Assembly: GCF_001561955.1 (NCBI RefSeq)
Contig: NZ_CP014223.1
Location: forward strand, 62,001-126,000
From: Anaerotignum propionicum DSM 1682
GTDB lineage: Bacteria; Bacillota; Clostridia; Lachnospirales; Anaerotignaceae
Direction: 5' to 3'
Length of the DNA stretch: 64,000 nt
Shown here: in pieces, positions 1 to 8,497 of the stretch
How the letters are laid out: every line of letters starts with the position of its first letter
How positions within the stretch are numbered: the first letter of the stretch is position 1
Position numbers and translations under genes: made by a program
The notes under the pieces: model-generated
What the model saw: the letters and a program-made list of their open reading frames with translations, nothing else
Database searches by the model: none
Told to the model about the DNA's origin: nothing

Positions 1-1357
1 CACCAATGGACTTGGGGTCTATTTTAACTAGCTCCGCCAAGGGATCTTGAATTCGTCTGCCGATGGAAACAGCACTGCGCAGGGATACGTCATACTGGGG
101 GAATTCCTCAGCACCAAGCTTGGATGCGGAATAAACGGAAGCTCCTGCCTCGTTGGCGATGATATACTGCACCTTTCGGTCTAACCCTTTCAAAGCTTCT
201 GCAACAAACTGCTCCGATTCTCTGGAAGCGGTACCATTGCCGATGGAGATTAAGGAAACTGCATAGGCTTCAATGAGGCGTTTTAGTGTTTTTTCTGCCT
301 CTTCCTTTTTATTTTGGGGTGGTGTAGGATAAATCACCGCTGTTTCCAAAGGTTTTCCTGTTTCATCAATCACTGCCAGCTTACATCCTGTACGAAAAGC
401 TGGATCTAAGGCTAAGACAACCTTGCCTGCAATGGGTGGCTGTAATAAAAGCTGTTTTAAATTTTCACGAAAGACACCCAATGCAGATTCTTCTGCCTTT
501 TCTGTAAAATCGTTACGAAGCTCTCTCTCTAAAGATGGTGCAATGAGGCGCTTATAGCTATCCTCAATGACAGCCTGCAAAATTTCGGCTGTGTGGCTAT
601 TTTTCTTGATGACAACTCGTCCGATTTTTTCAAAAAGACGTTCATCTTCTCCTTGAATTTTTACGGAAAGAAAGCCTTCTTTTTCGCCACGGTTGATAGC
701 TAGAATGCGATGGGATGCAATGGTCTTAAGGGGCTCGCTGTAATCATAATACATTTCATAAACAGAAGGCTCGTCCTTTGCTTTTTGAGAAAGCAAAAGG
801 CCATTTTTCAGCCATTCCTCCCGGAGGAGCTGACGAATGCCGGCATCGTCGGAAAGCTGTTCTGCCAAAATATCCTTTGCGCCTTCTATAGCTTCTTCCA
901 CAGATGAAACGCCTTTTTCTTCATCCACAAAAGCAGCGGCATACTCTGCCAAAGGGGTCAAAAGCACCTGTCCCCAAATCATTTCTGCCAAAGGGGCTAA
1001 GCCCTTTTCCTTAGCAATGGAGGCTCTGGTGCGGCGTTTTGGGCGGTAAGGGCGGTATATATCGTCAATTTCCGTTTGGGTCATTGCTTCCGCCAGTTTT
1101 CTCGCCAATTCCTCGGTAAGCATGCCTTGTTCTTCGATGGAGGAGCGCACTTGCTCTCGTTTTTCCTCAAGATTTCTTAGGGCTGTCAAACGCTCCGCAA
1201 GTTGGCGAATAATTTGGTCGTCTAAGGAGCCCGTCATTTCCTTTCGGTATCTTGCGATAAAAGGCACGGTGTTGCCTTCATCCAAAAGAGCTACCGTGTT
1301 TTCCACTTGAAAAGTCTTTATATTCAGTTCTTCTTGTAATCGTTTTAGAATATCCAT
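1..1357 (-). CDS. tex: Tex, S1-domain RNA-binding transcription accessory protein (3' end cut off)
   Basis: The reading frame opens with MDILKRLQEELNIK and continues without a stop to the window edge, so about 452 N-terminal residues are present and the C-terminal S1 domain lies outside. The N-terminal helical region with PFIARYRKE and IYRPYRPKRRTRA is the hallmark of the Tex family, and the later ALDPAFRTGCKLAVID segment is its YqgF/RNase H-like domain. Tex proteins bind nucleic acid and act in transcription and RNA turnover. The ATG at 1357 follows a GGAAGG ribosome site. No neighbour suggests a special role. Confidence 0.93.
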   Translation of the reverse strand, partial: MDILKRLQEELNIKTFQVENTVALLDEGNTVPFIARYRKEMTGSLDDQIIRQLAERLTALRNLEEKREQVRSSIEEQGMLTEELARKLAEAMTQTEIDDIYRPYRPKRRTRASIAKEKGLAPLAEMIWGQVLLTPLAEYAAAFVDEEKGVSSVEEAIEGAKDILAEQLSDDAGIRQLLREEWLKNGLLLSQKAKDEPSVYEMYYDYSEPLKTIASHRILAINRGEKEGFLSVKIQGEDERLFEKIGRVVIKKNSHTAEILQAVIEDSYKRLIAPSLERELRNDFTEKAEESALGVFRENLKQLLLQPPIAGKVVLALDPAFRTGCKLAVIDETGKPLETAVIYPTPPQNKKEEAEKTLKRLIEAYAVSLISIGNGTASRESEQFVAEALKGLDRKVQYIIANEAGASVYSASKLGAEEFPQYDVSLRSAVSIGRRIQDPLAELVKIDPKSIG

Positions 1358-1429
1358 TCTTACGCCTTCCTTTTTATTTTTGTCCAGAACCCTTAGCTTT
1401 TTACGAAGGGCTATTTCCCAAAGTTGTAT

Positions 1430-2470
1430 TTAAGCATATATTTGCCAGAGTTGGTTCAATTTTTCTTTGCAAGCCTTGCCGCTATCCGTTAAGGAATAGC
1501 TGTAAAAATCACCTTCCGTTTTTTCTACCATGCCTCGTTTGATTAAATAATCCAAATGGGACATGGTTTCACCCACAGCAAACCAACGCTGGGAAAGGGG
1601 AAATTCTTCCCAAGTTTTCCCTCGCATGGACCATTTTAAACAAGACCCGATTTGGGTTGCATGGGCATTGGGGAACTTCTCCAATGCATCAATGGTTTCC
1701 TCCAAGCGAATCAAATGATGATGAATGATTTCTTCAATGCGTACATAAACATCCATTTCATTTTTTCTGTGAGCGGGTAATACTGTTTTCATATCAAAGG
1801 CACGAATTTTTACTAAGCTGTCTAAATAATCTCCCAGAGAATCCTCTATGTTCACCCAAGCCGTGATGTTTGGTGTAATATCAAACAAAATGTGGTCGGC
1901 AGAGAGCATCAATTTTTCCTTGGGTAGATATAAACAGGTTTGCCCCGGTGTATGGCCGGGAACAAATACACACTGAAATGTAAAAGAGCCCACTTTCAAA
2001 TGATCACCGTCACCTACGGTGATGGCATCAAAATAGTAATCAGGTTCAAAGCCTCTGGCAGGGTTTTCTTCCTTCAGCCAATCCAATTGCTCTCTGGTGA
2101 AGCCTTCTTTTCGGTAAATTTCATCGAAGGTATCCCATCGGTTTCCATTTAAAATCCAACCCAGATAGTCATGGTCGTTTTTGCTCATATAGATATTACC
2201 CGGTTTTCCGTGCATCACCGCAGGGGCAAGGCCTGAGTGGTCAGAATGAAGATGGGTAAGGAACATATTTGTTTTTTCCCAGTCCACATTTAGCTCTCGT
2301 AAGCCGTCAAGTAAAGCTTCTTTGCATTCGGGGCGGTTAAAGCCTGTATCAACAATCAGGCTTTCCCCGTTATCCTGCACTACATAGCAATTTAAGTTTT
2401 TCAGGGGATTATTAGGGAGAGGTACATCTATTTTATAAATATTTGGATTCTCATACACTTTTGTAATCAT
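1430..2470 (-). CDS. MBL-fold metallo-hydrolase with C-terminal winged-helix-like region
   Basis: A metallo-beta-lactamase-fold enzyme with the metal-binding signature THLHSDHSG (about residue 80), then the downstream ligands in FVPGHTPGQT, LSADHI and LPAHR. The fold is that of glyoxalase II-like thioesterases and lactonases; the substrate cannot be read from the sequence. The last 60 residues (MVEKTEGDFYSYSLTDSGK) look like a winged-helix tail, as in LACTB2-like members. I chose the ATG at 2470 because AAAGGTGA sits 5 nt upstream; a GTG at 2497 would add nine residues but lacks a good ribosome site. It is divergently transcribed from the XRE gene at 2643. Confidence 0.85.
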   Translation of the reverse strand: MITKVYENPNIYKIDVPLPNNPLKNLNCYVVQDNGESLIVDTGFNRPECKEALLDGLRELNVDWEKTNMFLTHLHSDHSGLAPAVMHGKPGNIYMSKNDHDYLGWILNGNRWDTFDEIYRKEGFTREQLDWLKEENPARGFEPDYYFDAITVGDGDHLKVGSFTFQCVFVPGHTPGQTCLYLPKEKLMLSADHILFDITPNITAWVNIEDSLGDYLDSLVKIRAFDMKTVLPAHRKNEMDVYVRIEEIIHHHLIRLEETIDALEKFPNAHATQIGSCLKWSMRGKTWEEFPLSQRWFAVGETMSHLDYLIKRGMVEKTEGDFYSYSLTDSGKACKEKLNQLWQIYA

Positions 2471-2584
2471 TGGTTTCACCTTTCTTCCTTCGTTCACGTT
2501 TACCTACTATTATAATTGGAAAGGGGTTATAACACAAGTTATGTTGCAAAATGCAATTTATTTTAAATTTTATGTAAAATATAA

Positions 2585-2613
2585 TTGACATTAAGAATAA
2601 TATATTGTATAAC
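2585..2613 (+). promoter_or_regulatory. Sigma-A type promoter for the XRE regulator operon
   Basis: TTGACA (2585-2590), 17 bp, TATAAC (2608-2613), with transcription expected about 30 bp before the regulator's start codon. Confidence 0.7.
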
Positions 2614-2642
2614 AAGAGTATAGCAAGAGAGGAAGTGGTGAA

Positions 2643-2843
2643 ATGAAAAATTTAAAAATCAAGTCTGCCAGAGCGGCTTTAGACCTTTCTCAGGATGAGC
2701 TTGCCCAAAGGGTGGGCGTAACAAGGCAGACCATTGGTATGATTGAAGCGGGAAAATATAATCCTACTATCAATTTATGTATTGCCCTATGCAAGGCACT
2801 GGGTAAAACGTTGGATGATTTGTTTTGGGAAGAAGAAAAATAA
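2643..2843 (+). CDS. Small XRE-family HTH transcriptional regulator
   Basis: A 66-residue protein that is almost entirely one helix-turn-helix: RAALDLSQDELAQRVGVTRQTIGMIEAGKYNP, followed by LGKTLDDLFWEEEK. This is the compact Cro/CI-like family commonly found beside small membrane proteins in Bacillota. GAGAGGAAG lies upstream of the ATG. The two membrane protein genes follow at gaps of 18 and 27 bp, so the three are probably one transcript and the regulator probably controls it. The ligand or signal is unknown. Confidence 0.88.
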   Translation: MKNLKIKSARAALDLSQDELAQRVGVTRQTIGMIEAGKYNPTINLCIALCKALGKTLDDLFWEEEK

Positions 2844-2861
2844 AAAATAGGAGGGGATTTT

Positions 2862-3305
2862 ATGTTAGCCCAAAGAAAATTTGAAGATGAACGTTTGGAG
2901 CGGGTCAAAAACAAAATTTCAACAGAGTGGTTTATCGCAATTTATTACCTTTGCTTTATCTCTGTTATAGCGAAGCTCTTTTATTTTGATATGAATTATC
3001 AACAATGCATTACAGAATTTATTTTTATATTGCTAACGCCTTTGTATTTCAACATTCGCCCAAGGCAATTGGGGATTGCTTTTCCTGATGACAGAAGGCT
3101 AAACAAAAGAATAATGTATAGTTTGTTACTTATGAGCACAATTTTGGTTATTTTAGCAGGCTGGGTTGGAGGCATAGAAAGTGTAATTAATTGGGTTGCA
3201 ACCTTACTGATTTATGGTTTTATTGCTGTTGCCCTTGGGGGCATTATCATTCCGGCGGAAAAGGAAAGAAAAAAGAAGCTGGAAGAACAGTGGAGCGACG
3301 ATTGA
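2862..3305 (+). CDS. Small membrane protein, first of two paralogues (DUF6773-like)
   Basis: A 147-residue protein with four predicted membrane segments (about residues 22-40, 50-62, 85-105 and 110-128) and charged ends. It shares the layout DERxExxKNKI..., QCITEFIF and RPRQLGI with the next gene, so the two are tandem paralogues. The likeness to the DUF6773 family is from memory. GGAGGGG precedes the ATG by a normal distance. Its place directly behind an XRE regulator suggests regulated co-expression; no biochemical role is known. Confidence 0.7.
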   Translation: MLAQRKFEDERLERVKNKISTEWFIAIYYLCFISVIAKLFYFDMNYQQCITEFIFILLTPLYFNIRPRQLGIAFPDDRRLNKRIMYSLLLMSTILVILAGWVGGIESVINWVATLLIYGFIAVALGGIIIPAEKERKKKLEEQWSDD

Positions 3306-3332
3306 AAATTTGAATAATAGGAGGTAATTAAA

Positions 3333-3770
3333 ATGAAGATAAAAGATGAAAGAGTGGAGCAGTCTAAAAATAAGATTTATGGGGAATTATTTCAGTTAGC
3401 ATATCTTTTTGTTGTGGCGGCCTTTTTGGTAAAAGTGTTATTTTTTAAAATGGATTTAACCCAGTGCATTACGGAGTATGTGATTATGATTGTGGCTCCT
3501 ATCTACCAAATGGTGCGCAGTCGTCAATTGGGGGTAGTCCTGGCTACAAATCTTCGCCAGCAGATGAGTCCAAAAAGAAATATTGCAGGAGCCCTTGTGG
3601 GAATTGTGTTTTTCTTTCTGTTTTGGCTGTTTAGCGGCAGACAAGTATCTAAAGAATTCGCAATTTCTTATATTGTTACTTTTTGTGTTGTGTTCTTTCT
3701 GGCCAGAGCCATGTTCGTTCGTTTGGAGGAGCGCAGAATGAAAAAATTGGAACAGGAATATGGAGATTAA
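3333..3770 (+). CDS. Small membrane protein, second of two paralogues (DUF6773-like)
   Basis: A 145-residue membrane protein closely resembling the upstream gene: KDERVEQSKNKI at the N terminus, LTQCITEYVIMIVAPIYQ, then VRSRQLGV, where the paralogue has RPRQLGI. Four hydrophobic segments are evident and the C terminus is basic (RLEERRMKKLEQE). An AGGAGG site precedes the ATG. The pair may form a hetero-oligomer, but that is inference. Function is unknown. Confidence 0.7.
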   Translation: MKIKDERVEQSKNKIYGELFQLAYLFVVAAFLVKVLFFKMDLTQCITEYVIMIVAPIYQMVRSRQLGVVLATNLRQQMSPKRNIAGALVGIVFFFLFWLFSGRQVSKEFAISYIVTFCVVFFLARAMFVRLEERRMKKLEQEYGD

Positions 3771-3811
3771 GCAGAAAAGCCTTCGAAATCATGAGAAAGA
3801 GGAAAAAAAGC

Positions 3812-3840
3812 TTGCACTACCGTGTTTTTTGTGATATTTT
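3812..3840 (+). promoter_or_regulatory. Probable promoter of the rpsF-ssb-rpsR operon
   Basis: TTGCAC (3812-3817), 17 bp, TATTTT (3835-3840). It would start transcription just before the leader hairpin at 3847. Confidence 0.5.
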
Positions 3841-3846
3841 ATTTTA

Positions 3847-3896
3847 GAGTCGGTAATTGTGCCGACTCAAATCCTTGTTCTCCCAATAAGGGGAGA
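3847..3896 (+). promoter_or_regulatory. Structured rpsF leader: two hairpins, possible S6:S18 binding site
   Basis: A 7-bp stem GAGTCGG/CCGACTC (3847-3868, 8-nt loop) is followed by a 6-bp stem TCTCCC/GGGAGA (3879-3896), both ahead of the rpsF ribosome site. The S6:S18 complex is known to bind a leader element carrying a CCG in this operon in many bacteria. A CCG is present here, but the match to that motif is not proven. Neither hairpin is followed by a T tract, so they are not terminators. Confidence 0.4.
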
Positions 3897-3926
3897 GCCA
3901 TATGTCCAAAAGGAGGTGTAACCCAC

Positions 3927-4214
3927 ATGAACAAGTACGAATTAGCTATGGTTTTAAGTCCCGCACTGGACGAAGAAGGCAGAGTAGAAGAAGTAGCGAA
4001 AGTTCAGGCTACTTTGGAAAGATTCGGCGCGAAAATCGAAAAAGTTGATGATTGGGGCAAAAGAAAGCTTGCTTACGAAATTAAAAAAGTAAACGAAGGT
4101 TTCTTAAGCTTCACAACATTCGAAGCTCCCGCTAATGCTCCCGCAGAAGTTGAAGCTCGTATGCGTATTATGGAAAACGTTTTACGTTATCTCATTATCC
4201 GCAAAGAGGCGTAA
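3927..4214 (+). CDS. rpsF: 30S ribosomal protein S6
   Basis: A 95-residue protein with the S6 signature MNKYELAMVLSPALDEE at the N terminus and WGKRKLAYEIKK in the middle, ending RYLIIRKEA. S6 binds 16S rRNA together with S18 on the platform of the small subunit. The ATG at 3927 is 8 nt from AGGAGGTG; an upstream in-frame start at 3822 lies inside the leader and is rejected. The gene begins the conserved rpsF-ssb-rpsR operon. Confidence 0.98.
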   Translation: MNKYELAMVLSPALDEEGRVEEVAKVQATLERFGAKIEKVDDWGKRKLAYEIKKVNEGFLSFTTFEAPANAPAEVEARMRIMENVLRYLIIRKEA

Positions 4215-4229
4215 GAAGGAGGTAATCCT

Positions 4230-4661
4230 ATGAACAAAGTGATTCTTATGGGTCGATTGACCAAGGACCCCGAGGTTAGATATTCTCAGGGAAATGAACC
4301 TTTGGCCGTAGCCAGATACTCTTTGGCGGTGAACCGCCGTTTCAAACGCCAAGGCGAGCCCGACGCTGACTTTATCAATTGTGTTTCCTTTGGTAAAGCA
4401 GGCGAATTCGCGGAAAAATACTTCAAAAAAGGTCAGATGGTTAGCGTTATCGGTAGACTTCAGGTTCGCTCCTGGGACGATAACGAGGGCAAAAAACGCT
4501 GGAGCACAGACGTTGTGGTAGAGGAGCAATACTTTGCCGAAAGCAAAGCATCCTTCGAAGGCCATAAGGCCGATGCCCCCGCTGCACCCAAGCAGACAGC
4601 CCAAGATGATGGCTTTTACCCAATCGATGAAAGCATCGAAGACGACGATCTGCCCTTCTAA
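4230..4661 (+). CDS. ssb: Single-stranded DNA-binding protein
   Basis: A 143-residue SSB. It has an OB-fold N-terminal domain (MNKVILMGRLTKDPEVRY, INCVSFGKAGEFAEKYFKKG, VIGRLQVRSWDD), a flexible linker rich in Ala, Pro and Asp, and the acidic tail EDDDLPF that recruits repair and replication partners. It lies 15 bp after rpsF and 27 bp before rpsR, the usual operon in Bacillota. Confidence 0.98.
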   Translation: MNKVILMGRLTKDPEVRYSQGNEPLAVARYSLAVNRRFKRQGEPDADFINCVSFGKAGEFAEKYFKKGQMVSVIGRLQVRSWDDNEGKKRWSTDVVVEEQYFAESKASFEGHKADAPAAPKQTAQDDGFYPIDESIEDDDLPF

Positions 4662-4688
4662 AATTCAGTAAAGAAGGAGGACTTAGAC

Positions 4689-4919
4689 ATGATTCAGAAA
4701 AAACGTGGTCGTAGAAAAAAACGCGTTTGCCAATGTTGTGCGGATAAAATAACAACCGTAGACTACAAAGATGTAAATAAGCTGAGAAGATATGTTTCTG
4801 AAAGAGGCAAAATCCTTCCCAGAAGAATTACAGGCAACTGCGCTAAGCACCAGAGAGCGTTGACAACTGCTATCAAAAGAGCAAGACACGTAGCCCTGAT
4901 GCCTTATACACAGGATTAA
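4689..4919 (+). CDS. rpsR: 30S ribosomal protein S18
   Basis: A 76-residue basic protein with [34 protein letters not shown] and [25 protein letters not shown]. The three cysteines near the N terminus suggest the zinc-binding (C+) form. It pairs with S6 in the 30S platform. An AGAAGGAGG site lies upstream, and a terminator follows directly. Confidence 0.98.
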   Translation: MIQKKRGRRKKRVCQCCADKITTVDYKDVNKLRRYVSERGKILPRRITGNCAKHQRALTTAIKRARHVALMPYTQD

Positions 4920-4928
4920 GAAATGTAA

Positions 4929-4962
4929 AAAGCCCATTGCTTTGCAATAAGGGCTTTTTTTG
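4929..4962 (+). terminator. Intrinsic terminator after rpsR
   Basis: The stem AAAGCCC...GGGCTTT encloses an inner ATTGC/GCAAT pairing and is followed by seven T residues. Confidence 0.85.
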
Positions 4963-5157
4963 TGCACAAAAATCAGGTATGATATATTATATAGTATCTA
5001 AAATAGATGTTTCAAGTAAAATATCTTTAAAAACAGTATAGAAAAAGATTGAAACAATCCCATCTTTTGAATCATTAGAATTACTTTTGTTACTTTACAG
5101 AAACCGTATTCCATGGGTTTGTAATAAGAGATTAAAAAACGAAAGGGAGTGAATGCT

Positions 5158-5334
5158 TTGCTATTATTTATGTTGACAACTGCAGCTAAACAGGGTCAGG
5201 ACATACCCCCGGTGCTGCCTTTGTTTTTAGGATTTTTATTGGCGCTGGTTTTACTAAATTTAGGCTTGAGCTTTTTCAGAAAAAAAGGGGAAGACCAGCG
5301 TAAAAATTCATCGGATGCCCAAGAGAAGAGATAG
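5158..5334 (+). CDS. Small single-pass membrane protein, unknown function
   Basis: About 58 residues: a short N terminus, one strong membrane segment (LPLFLGFLLALVLLNLGLSFF), then a charged tail (RKKGEDQRKNSSDAQEKR). I favour the TTG at 5158 because AAAGGGAG ends 8 nt before it; the GTG at 5149 would overlap that site. It stands alone between rpsR and the FMN riboswitch. I do not recognise the family. Confidence 0.5.
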   Translation: MLLFMLTTAAKQGQDIPPVLPLFLGFLLALVLLNLGLSFFRKKGEDQRKNSSDAQEKR

Positions 5335-5407
5335 CCCAAACCTTAACTTTTCAGGACAAAATTGGCGAAATCTCCATAAGAATGCAGAAAAATCTTGTTA
5401 TTTGGTG

Positions 5408-5436
5408 TTGACTTTCCTTTCTCTTGGATTTATAAT
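5408..5436 (+). promoter_or_regulatory. Promoter of the FMN-riboswitch/ribU transcript
   Basis: TTGACT (5408-5413), 17 bp, TATAAT (5431-5436), placed about 25 bp before the aptamer. Confidence 0.8.
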
Positions 5437-5460
5437 GTGACTGTAATTAAATATATGAAA

Positions 5461-5568
5461 TTCTTCAGGGCAGGGTGAAATTCCCGATCGGCGGTAAAGT
5501 CCGCGAGCGCACTTGCGCAGGATTTGGTGTAACTCCAAAACCGACAGTATAGTCTGGATGGAAGAAGA
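5461..5568 (+). promoter_or_regulatory. FMN riboswitch (RFN element)
   Basis: The conserved RFN blocks are all present: CAGGGCAGGGTGAAATTCCC, CGGCGGTAAAGTCCGCGAGC, CCGACAGTATAGTCTGGATG. The ends pair as TTCTTC/GAAGAA. It binds FMN and, with the terminator at 5646, should switch off the riboflavin transporter gene when FMN is plentiful. Confidence 0.96.
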
Positions 5569-5645
5569 ATAAAAGTTTGATGTTTTTTTGTGGAAAAAAG
5601 TATTTTTTTCTGCGAATTTCCGTCAGCCTTTATTTTGCTTATTTA

Positions 5646-5672
5646 GCCTGAAGATTTTCAGGCTTTTTCTTT
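5646..5672 (+). terminator. Expression-platform terminator of the FMN riboswitch
   Basis: The stem GCCTGAA/TTCAGGC with loop GATT is followed by TTTTTCTTTT. It lies between the aptamer and ribU, so control is likely by transcription attenuation. Confidence 0.8.
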
Positions 5673-5764
5673 TGCTGTGGGATAAAGCCCGTTAGAAAGA
5701 AGAAGTTCGCTTTTATTTCTTGGCGATAACCTGAAAATTTTAGACGAAAATGGAGGAGAAGTAA

Positions 5765-6349
5765 ATGGAAAACGTATCTTCAAAAGTAACAGTAACAAAA
5801 AACAACAAAAAAATGTCCACAAGGGTTATGGTGTCTTTGGCAATGCTAGGGGCTATCTCTATTGTGTTGGTGTCTGCAATTCACTTTCCTTTGATCCCTG
5901 CGGCGGCATTCTTGGAATATGACCCTGCCGATATCCCAATTTTAATTGGTGCTTTTGCCTTTGGTCCCGTTGCAGGCTTATTGCTTGCAATCGTTGTTTC
6001 CATAGTGCAGGGTTTAACGGTGAGTGCAGGCAGTGGGATTATAGGCATCGTAATGCATATTTTTGCAACAGGCGCATGTGCCTTCGTTGCAGGAAGCATT
6101 TATAAGAAAAATAAAACCAGAAAAAACGCAGTTCTTGCTCTAGTGGTTGGTGCTTTAGTGCAGACTGGGGCTATGGTTATCATGAACATGATATTCACAC
6201 CCTTATTCATGAATATGCCTTTAGAAAAAGTTATTCCTATGCTGGTTCCTATCATCATTCCTTTTAACTTGTTAAAGGCGGGTATCAACGGCACTATGAC
6301 GTTTTTATTGTATAAATCCATTTCCCATCTTTTAAAGGGTAATGCTTAA
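5765..6349 (+). CDS. ribU: Riboflavin ECF transporter S component RibU
   Basis: A 194-residue integral membrane protein with about six hydrophobic segments and a short polar N terminus. AMLGAISIVLVSAIHFPLIP, YDPADIPILIGAFAFGPVAGLL and the AGSGIIGIVMHIFATGACAF region match the RibU substrate-binding subunit of energy-coupling factor transporters. It captures riboflavin at the membrane and relies on a shared EcfAA'T module encoded elsewhere. The FMN riboswitch directly upstream supports this substrate. The ATG follows GGAGGAG. Confidence 0.93.
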   Translation: MENVSSKVTVTKNNKKMSTRVMVSLAMLGAISIVLVSAIHFPLIPAAAFLEYDPADIPILIGAFAFGPVAGLLLAIVVSIVQGLTVSAGSGIIGIVMHIFATGACAFVAGSIYKKNKTRKNAVLALVVGALVQTGAMVIMNMIFTPLFMNMPLEKVIPMLVPIIIPFNLLKAGINGTMTFLLYKSISHLLKGNA

Positions 6350-6388
6350 TCCAATGGAAGCATTTGTGGCGAAACAACTTTGATGTGA

Positions 6389-6433
6389 AAGGTCGTTCCT
6401 CTGTTCAACACGGGGGACGACTTGTTTTTTTTG
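6389..6433 (+). terminator. Terminator after ribU
   Basis: The stem AAGGTCGTTCC/GGGGACGACTT has one bulged G and one wobble pair, and is followed by a run of T residues. Confidence 0.75.
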
Positions 6434-6472
6434 CCATGAATAAGCTGAAAAAAGGAATTATCAATTTTTTTA

Positions 6473-6501
6473 TTGTCAGCCAATGATAGATTGCATATAA
6501 T
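6473..6501 (+). promoter_or_regulatory. Promoter of ddl-murI
   Basis: TTGTCA (6473-6478), 17 bp, TATAAT (6496-6501). Confidence 0.75.
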
Positions 6502-6547
6502 GGTACTGATTGGACTCGGCTTTTAGGAGCAGAAAAGAGGTTTGTAT

Positions 6548-7621
6548 ATGAATAGAAAAACTGTAATCGTATTATTCGGCGGACAGTCGTCAGAACACGA
6601 AGTTTCCAGAATGTCTGCAACAACGATGATTAATGAAATAGATAGTAAAAAGTATCAGGTTATCCCAGTCGGTATTACAAAAGAAGGAGAATGGCTTGTT
6701 TATACAGGCCCTACAGAGCATATCAAAACAGGCCAATGGGAGAAATATGCAACCCCCGCAATTATAAGCCCTGATGCTAAGCAAAAAGCCCTTTTGAAAA
6801 TAGTAAACGGACATGTAAAGGTAATTCCTGTGGATGTGGTAATTCCAGCTCTGCATGGTGCATGGGGGGAAGACGGAACCATTCAAGGTCTCTTGGAAAT
6901 GGCATGTATCCCTTATGTAGGCTGCGGTGTTTTATCCTCTGCTGTCTGCATGGATAAGGTTTTTACCAAATTAATTGCAAAAAATGCAGCAGTTCCTCAA
7001 GCGAAATACATCTGGTTTCAAAAAGAGGAGCTGGAAGATATGGATAAATTGGTGGAGCGGGTGGAAAAGAAGCTGGGCTATCCTTGCTTTGTAAAACCCG
7101 CAAATACAGGCTCATCCGTGGGCATTAGCAAGGCTAAAAACAAAGAAACCTTAGTCAATGCAATCAACTTGGCGGCAGAGTATGACCGTAAAATTATTGT
7201 GGAAGAGGCGATTATTGGCAGAGAATTTGAATGCTCTGTTCTTGGCAATGAGGCGCCTGTAGTGAGCGGTGTCGGCGAGGTGTTGCCGGCGGCAGAATTT
7301 TATGATTATGATGCGAAATATAACAATAGCGAGTCCCGTACTGTAATCCCTGCTCCTATTACAGCTGAGGAAGAGAAAACCATACGAAAGATTGCCGCAA
7401 AAATTTATCAGGCGGTAGATGGCAGCGGTTTGTCGCGGGTTGACTTTTTTATGGAGGAGGAAACAGGGCGGGTTTTGTTTAATGAAATCAACACTATGCC
7501 CGGCTTTACTGCTATTAGTATGTATCCTATGCTGTGGGAAACGGCTGGAGTAACAAAAGCAGAACTAATGGATTGCTTGATTGAATTGGCCCTCACCCGT
7601 GATAATGGAATCCGAGGCTGA
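6548..7621 (+). CDS. ddl: D-alanine--D-alanine ligase
   Basis: A 357-residue ATP-grasp enzyme that joins two D-alanines for the peptidoglycan stem peptide. It has the N-terminal IVLFGGQSSEHEVS motif, ALHGAWGEDGTIQG, the ATP-grasp VKPANTGSSVGISK, and the metal-binding FNEINTMPGFT near the C terminus. The ATG at 6548 is preceded by AGAGG; the frame also has a TTG at 6542. murI follows after 18 bp, so both cell-wall precursor genes share a transcript. Confidence 0.96.
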   Translation: MNRKTVIVLFGGQSSEHEVSRMSATTMINEIDSKKYQVIPVGITKEGEWLVYTGPTEHIKTGQWEKYATPAIISPDAKQKALLKIVNGHVKVIPVDVVIPALHGAWGEDGTIQGLLEMACIPYVGCGVLSSAVCMDKVFTKLIAKNAAVPQAKYIWFQKEELEDMDKLVERVEKKLGYPCFVKPANTGSSVGISKAKNKETLVNAINLAAEYDRKIIVEEAIIGREFECSVLGNEAPVVSGVGEVLPAAEFYDYDAKYNNSESRTVIPAPITAEEEKTIRKIAAKIYQAVDGSGLSRVDFFMEEETGRVLFNEINTMPGFTAISMYPMLWETAGVTKAELMDCLIELALTRDNGIRG

Positions 7622-7639
7622 AAAGAAAGAAGGAACCTT

Positions 7640-8443
7640 ATGGATAAAAGACCGATTGGTATATTTGACTCGGGAGTGGGCGGATTGACAGTTGTAAAAC
7701 AGGTCATGAAGGTCATGCCTCATGAAAATATCGTTTATTTTGGCGATACAGCCCGCTTACCCTATGGCAGCAAGTCAAAGGAGGCGGTGACGAAGTTTTC
7801 CAAGCAAAATGTACGCTTTTTGCTTACCAAGGAAGTAAAGGCGATTATTGTTGCCTGCAATACGGCCAGCTCCAATAGCTTGGAAGAGCTGCATAGCGCC
7901 TTCGATGTACCTATTTTTGGGGTGGTGGATGCAGGGGTGGGTGAAGCCCTTCGATCCACCCACAACAAAAAAATCGGTGTAATCGGTACGGCGGCTACAG
8001 TGCGCTCTGGGGCATATGAAAAAATGATTTGCAAAAAAGATGGGGAAATGCAGGTGTTTTCCAGAGCGTGTCCCCTGTTTGTTCCATTGGCTGAGGAAGG
8101 CTGGACGGATAACCAGGTGGCTCGATTGGCAGCGGAAAAATATTTGGAGGATTTGTTGGCAAAGGGCATCGACTCTTTGGTTTTGGGTTGCACCCATTAT
8201 CCCTTGTTGAAGAAATGTATCGGTGGCATTGTGGGGGATGAAGTAAAGCTGGTTGATCCGGCAAAAGCCACGGCAAAACAAGTAAAGCTTTTTTTGCAGG
8301 AAAAGGGCATTGTAAACCTTGAGGAAAAGGCAGGTGAAAGAACCTTTTATCTGAGCGACTATACAGATATGTTTTATTCCATTTGCCAAAAGGCTCTGAA
8401 ACAAGGATATGATCCGGAGATTATAGATATTGAGCAATTTTAA
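7640..8443 (+). CDS. murI: Glutamate racemase
   Basis: A 267-residue enzyme making D-glutamate for peptidoglycan. Both catalytic cysteine motifs are present: IVACNTASS (first Cys) and LGCTHYPLL (second Cys with the partner His). The N-terminal IGIFDSGVGGLTV and VYFGDTARLPYG are family signatures. It lies 18 bp behind ddl with a GAAAGAAGG ribosome site. Confidence 0.97.
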   Translation: MDKRPIGIFDSGVGGLTVVKQVMKVMPHENIVYFGDTARLPYGSKSKEAVTKFSKQNVRFLLTKEVKAIIVACNTASSNSLEELHSAFDVPIFGVVDAGVGEALRSTHNKKIGVIGTAATVRSGAYEKMICKKDGEMQVFSRACPLFVPLAEEGWTDNQVARLAAEKYLEDLLAKGIDSLVLGCTHYPLLKKCIGGIVGDEVKLVDPAKATAKQVKLFLQEKGIVNLEEKAGERTFYLSDYTDMFYSICQKALKQGYDPEIIDIEQF

Positions 8444-8497
8444 TGTAGGAATTTGTTTTTGCATCTAAGAAATCTTTACCCTCTGTTTCCCTTATGT

